A DNA stretch of 64,000 bases, from the NCBI GenBank assembly GCA_001632425.1, contig KV425583.1, positions 131,781 through 195,780 on the forward strand, read 5' to 3'. Source of the DNA: Neolentinus lepideus HHB14362 ss-1 (Eukaryota; Basidiomycota; Agaricomycetes; Gloeophyllales; Gloeophyllaceae). The translations under genes and the position numbers were made by a program. This document shows positions 43,713-56,786 of the stretch, one piece after another; position 1 is the first letter of the stretch; every line of letters begins with the position of its first letter. A model generated the notes under the pieces. That model had not been told where the DNA came from. It did no database searches and saw only the letters and a program-made list of their open reading frames with translations.

Positions 43713-45786
43713 TGTTGTGTTTCAACACTTCGGCGCTTACGGCAAACGACGTTACACTTCTTAGACAGGACCAAATAATTGCGCCACATTGCGTTCCCAC
43801 CGGCCTCCCGGGATAAGCCGAAAGCACCTTGACATCACCCACTGATCATGTAGAAGGCCATAAAACTAAATGCAGGTCCTGTTCCTGGTATATACGAGGG
43901 TATGTACTCGGCAGAGTTCGTCGATCTTAAACAGAGTGGATCGGAACGTTGGTCGATATTGCCATCTCGCTCTAATTCCGTTTGCAAGCGCTGAATTGTA
44001 CACAACTGTGTTTAATCACTAATACAAGCTGGCTGGTATTAGCGACTCCGAATTTTTGATGTCCCAAGAAAACTCGTCGCGTAGCTCGTGCCGTACAGAC
44101 TCAGCTGAGCTGATTTTATCGGTACGCTTTAGTGAATCCCTGGTACTCATGGAGAAAGTAATGCTCACATTGCGTGTTTTCTGTTCCTCACAGAGTCAGT
44201 TCTCTAGTTGTGGCGTTATTCATGCACCTTCGCTCGGACTGATCTTCCATATATAATATCCACAACTGCCGTAAACGATGGTAGGCGCCAAGCGTTCCAC
44301 CTCAGTCTTGTCTCAAAGTTTATTGATTCATGAATGGTACTAATTTCGTGCACAGATGTGCTACTGCATAGCTCCTGATAGATTGAGCACCTCATCGAGT
44401 CCCTGCCGGACTTTCGAACTCGAACCATCGGCTGCACTCTTCCTAGCCGGTGGATGGACCTCAATGACTATGGAACCGTGCAGAGGGCTTTGGTCTACCG
44501 GCTGTGTGACCTTTACGCTGCTGCGGAGGCATAGAGAATTCGTTGGCAGAATGTTATCTTGCACTGTACATCTTCGCAGAGTCTGGTCCTCGTGACTTTG
44601 GATTTCGATGTCTGGCCAGCGCTTCAAGGCACCATCCCTGGCAGCCTGTTATTTTTCGGGCTCGGCCCCAGTCATTCTTCCCTGATCCTCAAGACTATCC
44701 ATCGCAACCCTGTTATTGACCGTATTACAAGCATCGACACTATCAAGCCTAACAGTGACCTTGTGCACATCGTTTCGTCCCCTCACATGCGTGTTTTCTC
44801 TCGCTTCTTTTCTAGAGCAAATTGCCACGTCGCTGTGAACCAGGCGCCGCGGGCTTGGAGCACTGTGGACTTTTTGGCCTGGTTGCTGAATGCAGTAGAG
44901 ACAAGACAGATTACCCATTCGACAGCCGCGTGTACTCTGCCCGTCGAAAGCTGCTTGAGAAGGCGTCCTTCTGAGAGTGTTATCCCGAGCTGCGACCGCA
45001 GGAAAAGCCAGGTAAGTTGTATCGAAGTCTTCGTGTGTCTAGTCGTTGTGTTGACTGATGATACCATGACGAAGACTTCGCACTCTGGTACCTCACGTTG
45101 ACTTGACGAGGGCTTTTAAGCATTTGCATGTATACATAAGGAAGGGTAAAGAATTGTACTATAGCCTATTCTCACATTAGAGCCGAACGCAGAAAATAAA
45201 AAGATCAAAGGTACGATGTTAAAACAGTGGAAAGCGAGATCAGAAAGGATCGGATGTGAGGCCCTAGGCTGCCCGCAACTTCACCGACTATACACAAAAA
45301 CGGGGGCTTGGTGATAATATGTAAGAAGATCTCTGTGCATGACATGTCTGATGGGCATGGAAGTCGTCATGGGGGGAAAACAACAAACGAAAGGATTACG
45401 AGGGAGGATAATATGAGTCCGATGGAGCGCGAAATAGATATATATGTGGTGGGGGATACCGCTGGGATGCGAAGAGAAGAAAAATAAGAGATTGCTCGGG
45501 AACAAACAATGTAAACAGTGAGATAGTCCACCCGCGTCTTTTCACCTTTATTCTTCCCTTCTATATCCCGTAACCCCCCCACACACGCTGAGCACTCATC
45601 ACATCTCAGCCGCAGTGGCGCCTCGGTCCCCTTGTCGTTTTGCCCATGTTTATTCTGCTGCATCAGTACATCGCCGAGCCGGCTACCCTCTACTACTGTT
45701 ACACCAACCCTGCCAGCCGCGTAAGAACCAAACAACCAAGGGTGAAGAAGAAGGTCTAGGGTGTGATCGAGGCTGTCGGGCGCCCG
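43713..45786. other. Intergenic with one questionable frame
   Basis: About 2 kb. The only notable content is the plus-strand frame at 44559-45101, listed separately. The ~600 bp next to 45786 should hold the PP1 3' UTR. Confidence 0.4.
44559..45101 (+). CDS. Possible hypothetical gene or remnant
   Basis: A 180-codon frame with plausible composition (SLVLVTLDFDVWPALQGTIP, GSLLFFGLGPSHSSLILKTI, RNPVIDRITSIDTIK). Just upstream, 44385-44524 is open in another frame (IEHLIESLPDFRTRTIG, DYGTVQRALVYRLCDLYAAA). A GCAG acceptor lies between them (44544-44550), but no donor joins the two in phase. The style recalls the poorly conserved C-terminal parts of basidiomycete F-box-like proteins. It could equally be a decayed gene. 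Low confidence. Confidence 0.3.
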   Translation: MHCTSSQSLVLVTLDFDVWPALQGTIPGSLLFFGLGPSHSSLILKTIHRNPVIDRITSIDTIKPNSDLVHIVSSPHMRVFSRFFSRANCHVAVNQAPRAWSTVDFLAWLLNAVETRQITHSTAACTLPVESCLRRRPSESVIPSCDRRKSQVSCIEVFVCLVVVLTDDTMTKTSHSGTSR

Positions 45787-47345
<1,559 letters not shown>

Positions 47346-48041
47346 GGGTAAGCGTTCCGGCGGAGTCGTGAGTCGTGAACACTGGTTCGTAAACTGTCTT
47401 TAGCGCAACTGCAAGCTTTTTGGAAGAGTAAAAAGACAAGGGAGTGATCGTGGGTGCTTGTGGTGTGTAGCCGCCAGACAACCGGGAGCGGAGGCGTCGG
47501 ACGGAAACGGCGGGTGCGCGGAGGAGACTTGCACTGGAGGTAGCGAGTCGGTGGTCAGCCGGCTGCCAGAACCGCGGAATGGCAAAAGAGAAAAATAACA
47601 GAAAAATCGATGCGCTGGACGAGAGCAGATAACGTAGACAGTAGCGTTGATGGCGTCCGCGGAACAGAGGGCAAAAACCAAAACCGGCAACTGCGACACC
47701 GTGGGAAATAACAGCGGATACAACTCTCCTGGGGCCACACCACTATCGATGCCCAGGGAGAAGGGTTGAAGGCGGCGGGAAACACTACGAAACTTACACA
47801 AAGAATCCAGCAACTCTTTGTATGAACTGGACCGTTGACGTAACGTGCACTAGATTAGACAAACACTAATACTTTATGGACTCGCTCTACTTTTGATCAA
47901 GAACCATCTTCGTGTGTGATGGGTAGTCCGATTTCCCGAGGCGTGGTCTGCTGGAAGGGTATTAATTAACACAACAGGTGTAGAATCGTAGCAGATTTCG
48001 TCCGATAGTAATACATTGTGGGGCGTAAAGGATCGTGAAGA
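47346..48041. promoter_or_regulatory. Upstream region of GLC7 and 3' flank of the PH-domain gene
   Basis: About 700 bp between the PP1 start and the stop of the next minus-strand gene. It should contain the PP1 promoter. No other gene is supported. Confidence 0.4.
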
Positions 48042-50785
48042 TCACGGCGGACGAGGGCCGGCTTGCGTATCCCCCGCGTTGGCTTGGGCTGCTTCTTCGG
48101 GTCGCCGCACCCGTCTTCGACGTCTTCTGTATACAGCAGTCAGCAGACTCGCTTAAGGTGCTGGGATAGCCTGAGTGTACGCACCGAGGGAACATGGGGC
48201 CCTTTGGCATCGGTCGCTCATCCAGATCAAGCGCGATGTTCGTTGCAGCTTGGAAGCCCTAAGAACAAGTGAGTTATGTAGATAAGATTCACCTGCTATC
48301 AAACCTACCTCTATCCAATCTACAACCGCAGCCACATCAGAGGCCTGTAATAAAAATTGTTCCCCTTCCAACCGAACCCGAATAACATTCCGCCGCTTCA
48401 AATAATCACTTCCTAGTCCACTCTCTGCGTGTTGTAAAGTATAAACCCGTAAGAGGTCTCTCACATCAGGGACTGGCAATTCATGACCCCTGTCTTTATC
48501 ACTCGAGTTGCGAGATGAATGCGAGATGCGAAAGTGGCCAAGCCCACCCATCGCAGACGACGTAGGACTCACAGAGGATGTCACAGTTCCCTGTGGCGAC
48601 AATCCTGCCTGGTTCGAGGACGCAGACGAAGACGAGCGCGAAGGTGGGAGAGCAATCGTCAGCGAAGGCCGCCCACTTGAGCCCGCATCCCCTCTGCTCG
48701 AGTCGAGACTCGATCTTCCCAGCCTCGATGGAGACACCGAGCTCGAAGTGGAATGCGAGTGCCTCGACGGATACAACAAGCTGACCGTGAACCTCTTCGA
48801 CTTCTTCCTCTGCTCCTCCTGTGCGCGGTCAGCGGGCGAAACCACATTCTCACTGTGCGCCTCCTCGCTCAACTTCGGCGGCCTCTCGACCGGCTCCCTT
48901 GGCCGGACGCTATCGATCCTAATTCGTCCGTCATACGTCGTCCCGGTCGTATTCGTCACGTCGCCCACTCCGACCTTCTTCTCCCACCATTCCGCCACGG
49001 GATTCACACCCGCCACCCCGGGAGGACACTTGTACACCCGGAATATTGTCCCCTCAAGCACGCAAAATACCCGCCGCCACTTACGGTCCTTCGCCTGCAC
49101 ACCCGGGGCGGTGAACTCCATCTTCCGGGGCATAATCGCCGCCAAGTAGATCGAGTTCGTGTACACGGGCAGCTCCTCCTTGCCTTCGTCCTCGCGCGGC
49201 TGGATGACAGGGCCTTTCGGCCGTGTGGAGAAAGTAGGGTACGGTGGCGGGTCTGTGCTTGGGCTGAACATCGGCATAGAACGCTGCCTCCGCAGGGCCG
49301 GGGCGACTGCATCAAAGGTCTTGGGTAGAGGCGGGGGCTTGGGAGATGCGTGACCATCGAACGATGGACAAGGTTCTGTCGATTTGACCTTGGCTTGCAC
49401 TTGCTCATCAAGACCTAGCGTCCGGGGTGGCCTGCTCGGGATAAGGTCAATCATACTTCTCGATGCTTGCTGATAAAACGGAGGTCGGGGCGAGCCTGGT
49501 GTCGCAATCGGTACTAGCAGCGGCTGATGGCGCGCAGCCTCACCTGGTTTGGGTGTCCTCGTAGGAGAAGAAGCATCAGGCACAAGAGGCTTCGACGAAA
49601 AATAATCAAACGCTCGGCGCGCTATTGGTGTCATCTCTCCCGCTGTCGACTGCTTCCCCGCATCCTTCCTCGAGTTGAGAAACGAAGGGTCAAACGGTGA
49701 ACTTTCTACCGGTGGCAGACCTTCTTGATAACTCGATTCTGACTGCCGACTCGTCGCAGAATCCCCTGGTTCATCTCCCTCTTCATCGTCGCTACCCTGG
49801 TGCTCCTCATGTTCCTCCTCCCCCTCCATCTCCTCCTCATCCGACTCTGCAAGCATTGCGTTCTCGTGGTCCGCATGCTGGTTCGAATCGTCACGACCCT
49901 CCCTCGGCAAAGCGGGCATGCTGCTCAACCGCGATTGCGGTCTCATACGTTGGGGCTGGGACGGACCTGGGGTTGAGGTAGAAATGCTCGGAAGGTTAAG
50001 GATAGGGAATGGTGGGTGCCGTGAGATCACGGAAGGCGAGAGCCGCGCTGATCCCCCCTCGATCTTAAAGCGAGTCGGAGGCGCAGGGAGACCCATCAGC
50101 TGCGGCGGCGGTGGCGACCTACGACCCTGCCCCCCTCCCGACGACGACGGTGGCGAGAGCGTTTGTGTTGCCGCTGTTATCGTCATGGTGGTAGAAGGAG
50201 AGAGAAGAATCGTTTGACGGGGTTGGGGTTGGGACTGAGTGTCAGCCGCCAGAGAACTCTGAGAATGCGGGAGAGAAGCACCGGAAGCTCTATCCGGGGA
50301 AGTCATGATTGCTGGGGACGTCGGCAGACGCGATTCGACTGCAAGATCGGGAGAGGACGTAAATAGCGCACGACGTGTCTCCCGAATATCAACAGTCCGT
50401 GGTCTCTGCTCTCGCTCGACGTCGCTGCTGCCCGGCCGCATGGTGGGAGGCGAGGCACTTGATGTGCCAGAAATAGGTGAGTCTTCCGCGCCATTGGTGC
50501 TCTGTGACGACCGGGGCATTGTCATGAACTGCGGCTGAGACATGTAGGGCTTGTTGCGCATGTCGACGCTGAGCGAGCGCGTCTGCCTCCGGTATGGGCT
50601 AGCGTGATTGGCGTTACCGGAGTCTTTCCTTCCAAATTTTGTCCGTATCTTTGACAGTTTCTGGATGAATTTGACCTACCGCAAATTCTTGCAACCGCCG
50701 TGTAGAATCTATACTAAAAGCTGCTCACCTGAAATGTTGGTGTCCTAAGATCCACAACAGACCGTGATCGCGATGGTTCCTCCAT
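48042..50785 (-). CDS. PH-domain protein with long disordered N-terminus
   Basis: Four exons (50785-50729, 50675-48309, 48258-48185, 48126-48042), about 860 residues. The first exon [19 protein letters not shown] joins in phase to [17 protein letters not shown]. About 450 residues of Ser/Pro-rich, acidic sequence follow. The PH domain is split: one half is [33 protein letters not shown]; the other is [40 protein letters not shown] and [20 protein letters not shown]. Between them lies a Ser-rich insert of about 170 residues. The C-terminus is Arg-rich ([13 protein letters not shown]). Such proteins bind phosphoinositides or membrane cortex components. Family-level function is unknown. Confidence 0.85.
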
Positions 50786-50893
50786 GTCTAGGTTCTTGCG
50801 TTCCCTTTACCGTGTGTATGGCTTCGTTAGCGTGTGCGTATACTCTCGGAAGGCCTCCGTAGGTTATAACGTCGGGACGTCTTGTAAACAAGA

Positions 50894-51553
50894 TTACCGT
50901 CGATGGAGAAATGCGGTCATACCTTGCCGCGGCATCTCGGCATAGGCAGAGAACGACAGTTCGATCCCGTCGTTAGCCGCATTTCTCTTGTCCCACAAGT
51001 CGTGGCCCACGACCGCAGGAAACGAACACCATACCGGGCATTTGTCTTGAAAGAAATATTTCTGCATTCTCATATCGTCTTTGGTGGGTCGCTGTAGCTC
51101 GTCCGAGAAATCACCCATTCTCCATTCGGTAGGAACAGCCGCGTTCCACAGGTCTTCGATATTCCCTAAGTCAACGTGTATCTTGCTGAACAAAACCACT
51201 GACTGGTAGATCCTCTGTGGGCTCGTGATTGATAGTGTATCAATCTGATCTGGTACCGCCTTAGTCGTATTCAAGTTGCGAGGAAATGGGTTGCTTGAGA
51301 TGCCGCCAAACCTTAACGGAGCGGAGCAAGAAGAAGGCAGAGCGTAAGAGGATCCACAAACAGTTATATGTTTACTGATTTGACTCCGTTCGATTTCATT
51401 GTGCCGCAGGCGACGGCCCCGAAGTATCCCACTCCCTCGATAAGGACAAGATTTCAAAATCAAATCTATACCAGTGGATATCTGTGCCTGATTAATACTC
51501 TGTGGTCTCCAATCTAAACTGGGTTTCAGCTGTTTGCAAAACGCTAGACGCAT
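50894..51553 (-). CDS. Hypothetical protein, single open frame
   Basis: A 219-codon uninterrupted frame on the minus strand. The second half looks protein-like (VLFSKIHVDLGNIEDLWNAA, VPTEWRMGDFSDELQRPTKD, FFQDKCPVWCSFPAVVGHDL), while the first half is less convincing. No domain is recognised and no splice partner was found. It could be a species-specific gene or a remnant of a larger one. Nothing nearby explains it. Confidence 0.35.
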   Translation of the reverse strand: MRLAFCKQLKPSLDWRPQSINQAQISTGIDLILKSCPYRGSGILRGRRLRHNEIERSQISKHITVCGSSYALPSSCSAPLRFGGISSNPFPRNLNTTKAVPDQIDTLSITSPQRIYQSVVLFSKIHVDLGNIEDLWNAAVPTEWRMGDFSDELQRPTKDDMRMQKYFFQDKCPVWCSFPAVVGHDLWDKRNAANDGIELSFSAYAEMPRQGMTAFLHRR

Positions 51554-53164
51554 TTCGGATTTTTCTTGCTGGGGCCTGCTCCAAAGCCAAACAACCGAAA
51601 AGGCGCTCTAGACAGTCTTTCGAAGGCTTGAGCTCCCGTCCCTGCCAGCTGTCAAGGGAAAGGCTTCATAGAGTATCTACTGTTCATCTCGGGCTATCGA
51701 TCAACCTGCTGGCTAGTGCGGACTGAGGACTGATATGGCACCACGGCAATGCATTCTCCGACCATGATTTATGCAGCTGAATGTATTTATGGACAAGAAC
51801 GACATTTCGACCCGGCATTTCCTCACGTTGATTGCTGAACCCATCCAACTGATCAACGGTGGAATACGCTGAATCAAGAGGCTATCTCCATAGGTCTCTG
51901 GCAAACGTACCGACCTCTGTTCGCTGGCAATTACAGTCCCTATCCACGAACGTGGTCGACTCCACGGTCGTATGGCGCCAAAGTCCGACTTGTGCCCTTT
52001 CGACCTCTGCGTTTCAGTCCACCTCCGTAAACGACGATGCAGATGCTTCATAGTGCCGAAGGATCTCAAAGGTAAGATTTAATGATGGCCAAGATCATAC
52101 AGATCTCAGCAATGTCCATATACTTGTGTTCATTGGCAATAGGTTGCTTGCAGCTTGGTGATAGAGGATCGCCTCCTTTCACCCCGCAGCAGGGACTACT
52201 CGTTTCGTGTTTTTTTTTTTTTCATTGTGCCATTCGTCTCGACCAACGGAATGCGAGATAAGTGAGGACGCTGACCCACTGTCTTCTCCACCGGGATACC
52301 TCACATCACTGCCAGCCTGAAGATGTCAGTGTGCCTCGAACTGCGCAAACATCGGAGGGATGGTACGTGGGAATGAATGAATACAGAGAGCCGCCCAAGA
52401 CTTGAAGTTCACTATATCTTGCCAACATTGTTCACTTTGTCAATATCACTATGCAGCGCTTGGATCCGCCGCCAATTACTATCAGTCATTTCCACACTGC
52501 AAGGGTCTCCACTATGATACACTGCCCTTGTGCAAAGCAGCATCCATCTAAAGAACCTAGAACCGATGGACGATCACGGACCTATGTCTCTCCGACGATT
52601 ACTTCACAGTCGTCATTGGACCCTTAGTGTGGCAGACTTCTCATATGAACACAGGTCCGCTCATACCCGACCTCTTCATATATCATCGATCCGGAACAGC
52701 CATCCAATTCAACAATAATACCTGCGGCACGCTTCTTCCATGTTGATCATGAATGATTAATGATTAATGATCCCCTGTGGCGTTGTGGACATGACGCCAG
52801 ACTCTAAACCCAAACTGCGCACAATGCAAGACGTGTAAACATAGGCAAATATATAAAGCAACTAACTACTGTACAGAACTGTATGTGTGTGTGAGATGAT
52901 ACATAAAATGATAATAATTACGGCAGGTCCAAATCCTCGCCAATCCGTGTGGTATAGATAGATAGATAGTTAGCACTACTGTTTTATCGGCAAAAGCCAC
53001 CCCAACACCGGCACGTCAGTTGCGGGTTGTCTATCACCGAAGGCAGTCCGCTCGTCGTTTGTACAAGCACCCAAAATGGAAAGGGAGTCCAGAGAAATAT
53101 TGTTACACAACCCCGAATGTGAATGGAAGGGTGAGGGGCGACGGGCGAGACGCTGGAAAAGAGA
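51554..53164. other. Intergenic, no supported gene
   Basis: About 1.6 kb. Contains a 14-base T run near 52208-52221, three tandem ATTAATG-like units at about 52744-52765 and short ATAG repeats near 52955. The side next to 53164 is probably the transporter's 3' UTR. Confidence 0.45.
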
Positions 53165-55201
53165 CTATGCCTTGAACTCCGCCTGTGGCGAGTAAGTGCT
53201 GTGACTCCCCTTCTCCGAAGCGTCCTCGCTCATATCGAAGACGCCCGCATGCGTGATCTCCTTCGCCGCGTGCTCGCCATCGAACAGCGCCGCCGTCTCC
53301 TCGAGCGTCAAGTTCTTCGTCTCCACCACGAAGAAGTAGAGGAACACGAGCTCGAAGGCGATCCAGCACACATACACAATCTACGAAAGCGGTGGGTCAG
53401 GTGAGGCCCGGGTTACGTGAAGAGCGAGAGCGGGAAACGCACGTAGTACTTCCAGTGGAGCGCGTCGAGGGCGATGGGGTTGACGTACTGGTTGAATATG
53501 AGCGCACAGGAGATGACGAAGTTGAAGATGTTGAAACCCTTGGCACGGAGGGCGTATGGCAGGATTTCAACGGTGTAGGAGACAATCAAGGGCGTAAATG
53601 CAAGGCTATTCACAAGTACATGTCAGACAAAATCAGATTTCCCAGGCAGAAATGAGATACTCACTCATAGAAGGCGTAGAACAGGAAGATGAAGGCGATA
53701 ACGGAGTGCGCCGCACCAGCGCTTCCCCTTTCGGCGAAGATAGCAACACAGACCGTCTGGAGCGTCCACCAGAGGAGGATACCAGAGGCGGAGGTCAAGA
53801 AGAGCACACGCCGACCAGCCTTGTCGACCAAGAACGAGGCACTGCATGCCCAGAACAAGTTCCAAATTTGCAGGATACCATTGATGAGCAACTGCGTCGT
53901 CGGGTTCGTAATACCGATATTGTCGAACACCTTGTTAAGGTAGTACGAAACCAAGCCATTACCAGACCACTGCGAAAAGAATGCGATGGCGACGATGATC
54001 CGGAGACGTTTGCGGTTGCCCGGGGTCGCGACGAAGGCCTTCCAGCCGACGTTCGCGGCGACAGCGCGGTCCAATTCGATAGCGGCCTTGATCTCCTCGT
54101 ATTCGTATTGGACGAGAGGATCCTGCTCGTTTCCGTCGGCGTGGTAGTACGCGAGGGTGTTCAAAGCCTGCTGGTCCTTGCCCTTGCTTACGAGCCATCT
54201 CGGCGATTCGGGGACGAACCAGACCAGGCAGACTTGCAGAATGGAGGGGAGGCCCTGGAGCAGGGAGGGGATGCGCCATGACCAGGTGTTAGGGATCTTG
54301 AAGGTGCCGTAAGTTGACCAGGCAGCGCTGTTTGGGCGTATCAAGTGAGTCTCGGAATAGAAACTGTGATATGCAAATATAGATAAGCACTGACATTATG
54401 GCGCCAGAGTACCAGAGGGAGTTGTAGAGGGAGGTAAGGGGGGCGCGGTATGTGGGATATGAGACCTCGGAAACAAGCATAGGAGCAGCATTTGCTGTGA
54501 GAAATATTCGTCTGTCAATCAAATAGGCCATCAAGAAGCGTAAGTCGTGGTACTAACACGCGAATGTCAAGCCAAAGCCGATCATGAACCTTAGCACGAA
54601 GCAGGTAAGTGAAATAGATGCCGGTATAAATACAGAGGTGCATACCGAGCACCGATGAACATGTTTACTGACTGAGCCGCAGTTTGAATGCCGACAGCAA
54701 TACACATTATGAGGGCGCCAATGAAGACCGTTGCCCGTCGGCCAATGCCATCCGATAGATACGGTGCGAAGGGATAGGCGGCTAAACAGCCAATGTTCTA
54801 GACTCGTATGAGGGCACAATTAACGAGAGCGCCAGCGCATCACACACCTGGATGGCGTTCAATAAGCCTAGCCGCGAGCCCGTGGGATGATTGAAGTACG
54901 ACGTCCACTGCGGCAATGACTGCAGTCCGTTCATCATACTACCGTCATAACCGTTCGTTGAAGCTGTGATGAGGCTAATAGCGAGTTAAACGAGGGAAGG
55001 AGCGGGTAAAAAAATGGGAGCTCACAGGAGGGCAATCCAACCATTGAGGGCCAATAGTCTAAATACATGTTAGATTATTCGCAGTCCACCTCCAACAACA
55101 ACGACTAAATACCTCCTGTTGTTATACCACTTGCGGTTGGGGTCGATGAGACGCGACAGGTGGGTATCGGTGCCAGCAACAGCAACAGCTCCGCCAACCA
55201 T
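53165..55201 (-). CDS. MFS sugar transporter (sugar porter family)
   Basis: Multi-exon gene starting MVGGAVAVAGTDTHLSRLID at 55201 and ending SPQAEFKA with stop at 53165-53167. About 520 residues and 12 membrane segments. Sugar-porter signatures are present: SDGIGRRATVFIGA after the second helix, WRIPSLLQGLPSILQ, PESPRWLVSKGK at the start of the central loop, LVDKAGRRVLFLTSASG in the second half, and FFVVETKNLTLEETAALFD after the last helix. The set resembles fungal lactose permease and hexose transporter-like proteins. It should act as a plasma-membrane proton/sugar symporter or facilitator; the substrate cannot be told. Introns are about 50-60 nt. Confidence 0.92.
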
Positions 55202-56786
55202 AATAATGCAACGAGTAATGCGCAAATGGTAGTGATGCAAACGAAGATATAAAACGAGCGACGAAGGTCAGAGGAATGTAAGGAATGGACTTTATAGCTG
55301 GGATCCTAGAAGAGAGCCCAAAAGGGAATGAGCCCATCCATGACTGGCCATGTGACCGAGACTGTGGGTTTCTCCAGCAATTCTCCAGTTCCCCGCACGC
55401 GCTCATCCTCTCCAAGATCCAGAGCTACAGCCGGGCACAGCACTCAGTTTTGCTCTAGATCAGGCAATTTTCCAAACACTGCCAGGCGCCAGCATAGCCA
55501 ATCCGCACAGGGAGGGAGTCGTTCTTCTACAAATGTCGTGGCTCTGCTATGGAAGTTGCAGAAGACGGTGCATCTTCTGCTACATATCATGATTGGTGGC
55601 GTATGAGCTTGTCTGACAAACCTTTGTGTTCCATTCGTCATGTGTTGCGTTGCAAAGATGGGTCCATACATTTGATCAAGAATAGGGCAACGAATAGGGT
55701 TCCTTTCCTGAATAGGACCTGCCTCTCTTGCTCCAGACGACATCGGAGCTCCTGGAAATCGTACGCAAGGGCTGTCACTTCCCCGCATTCCACCCCGCAC
55801 TCATCACCCATCAACGGCCACCGGACCGCCAGCCCAATTGCATCCGCGCAGCACTCATTGTAATTGTCAATCCGTCCCAATAAGGTGGCCTATACTGATT
55901 GTCCGGAGCTCAGATACCAAAAGATCCCATACGTCCCGGCATCAAGTTCACGCTCTCGGACCTACCCTGCCCATACCGGCAGGGCGCAATTCTCTACTTC
56001 CCCGCATTCGAACCGCTCATTCGTCACTGATCTTCGCCGCAGCATTGCCACACACACAGTATGCTTCTGTGCGCCCTTCGTCAGCGTCTCCTGCATGCGC
56101 AATCGTTAGGGAAAGGAGGTCGGCTTTTGGCCTTGTCAGCTGTTCCCTACCTCGCTCCCCCGAAGTCTGTCCGCACATTCTCCGGATCACGACGCGAGAC
56201 GCGCCGCCTGGCCCGCTCCCCGACATGTACTGGGTTAGGAACAGGAACAATGATTAATAATCCCAATCCCATGAAACTCGTCGGTCTTCCACGAGTAACC
56301 ATAATGTCAGCAATTGGCAACTTCGAGCACAGACACCGGTACCATGACGCTCACACCAGATCCATGCCTGATACATGAGTTGATGGGCGCCTCTACGCAT
56401 CCCTTTACGCTATGATGCTAGATGCTGCAGTCACGCTGCTCTCGTTAGAGTGTGTTGTCACATGGTACTGATGTACCGCGCCGTCAAGCAGATTCAGGAC
56501 AGTATCTCTCACGCTTCTGGAGCGCGGCCACTACCGACCTGCAGACTATAATATCGTACAGCATCCTCTATCAATATTGATGCAGGGGTCCTATATTTAC
56601 TCTGTCTGCACAGCCTGACCTGTACGCATGACGGTAATACAAGGAGAAAGTGACGATCAGGTGGGACAGCAATGACAACGATAGCGAAGGAGACACTAGA
56701 CAAACTAATAAGACATCAAGCACGCCTTCGGAAAATCCGTGGCGAAATGTAGACACGAGCGCGATGCGTCCAGTACGGCAAAACAA
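55202..56786. other. Intergenic, no supported gene
   Basis: About 1.6 kb between transporter and ATG11. Plus-strand frames around 55840-56260 are open but overlap in several frames with Ser/Pro/Arg-rich composition and no start or splice support. The part next to 55201 should hold the transporter promoter. Confidence 0.4.

Noticed and set aside
55838..56257. 139-codon plus-strand frame upstream of the transporter
   Set aside because: Composition is Ser/Arg/Pro-rich in all three frames, there is no start context, and no partner exons exist; likely chance.
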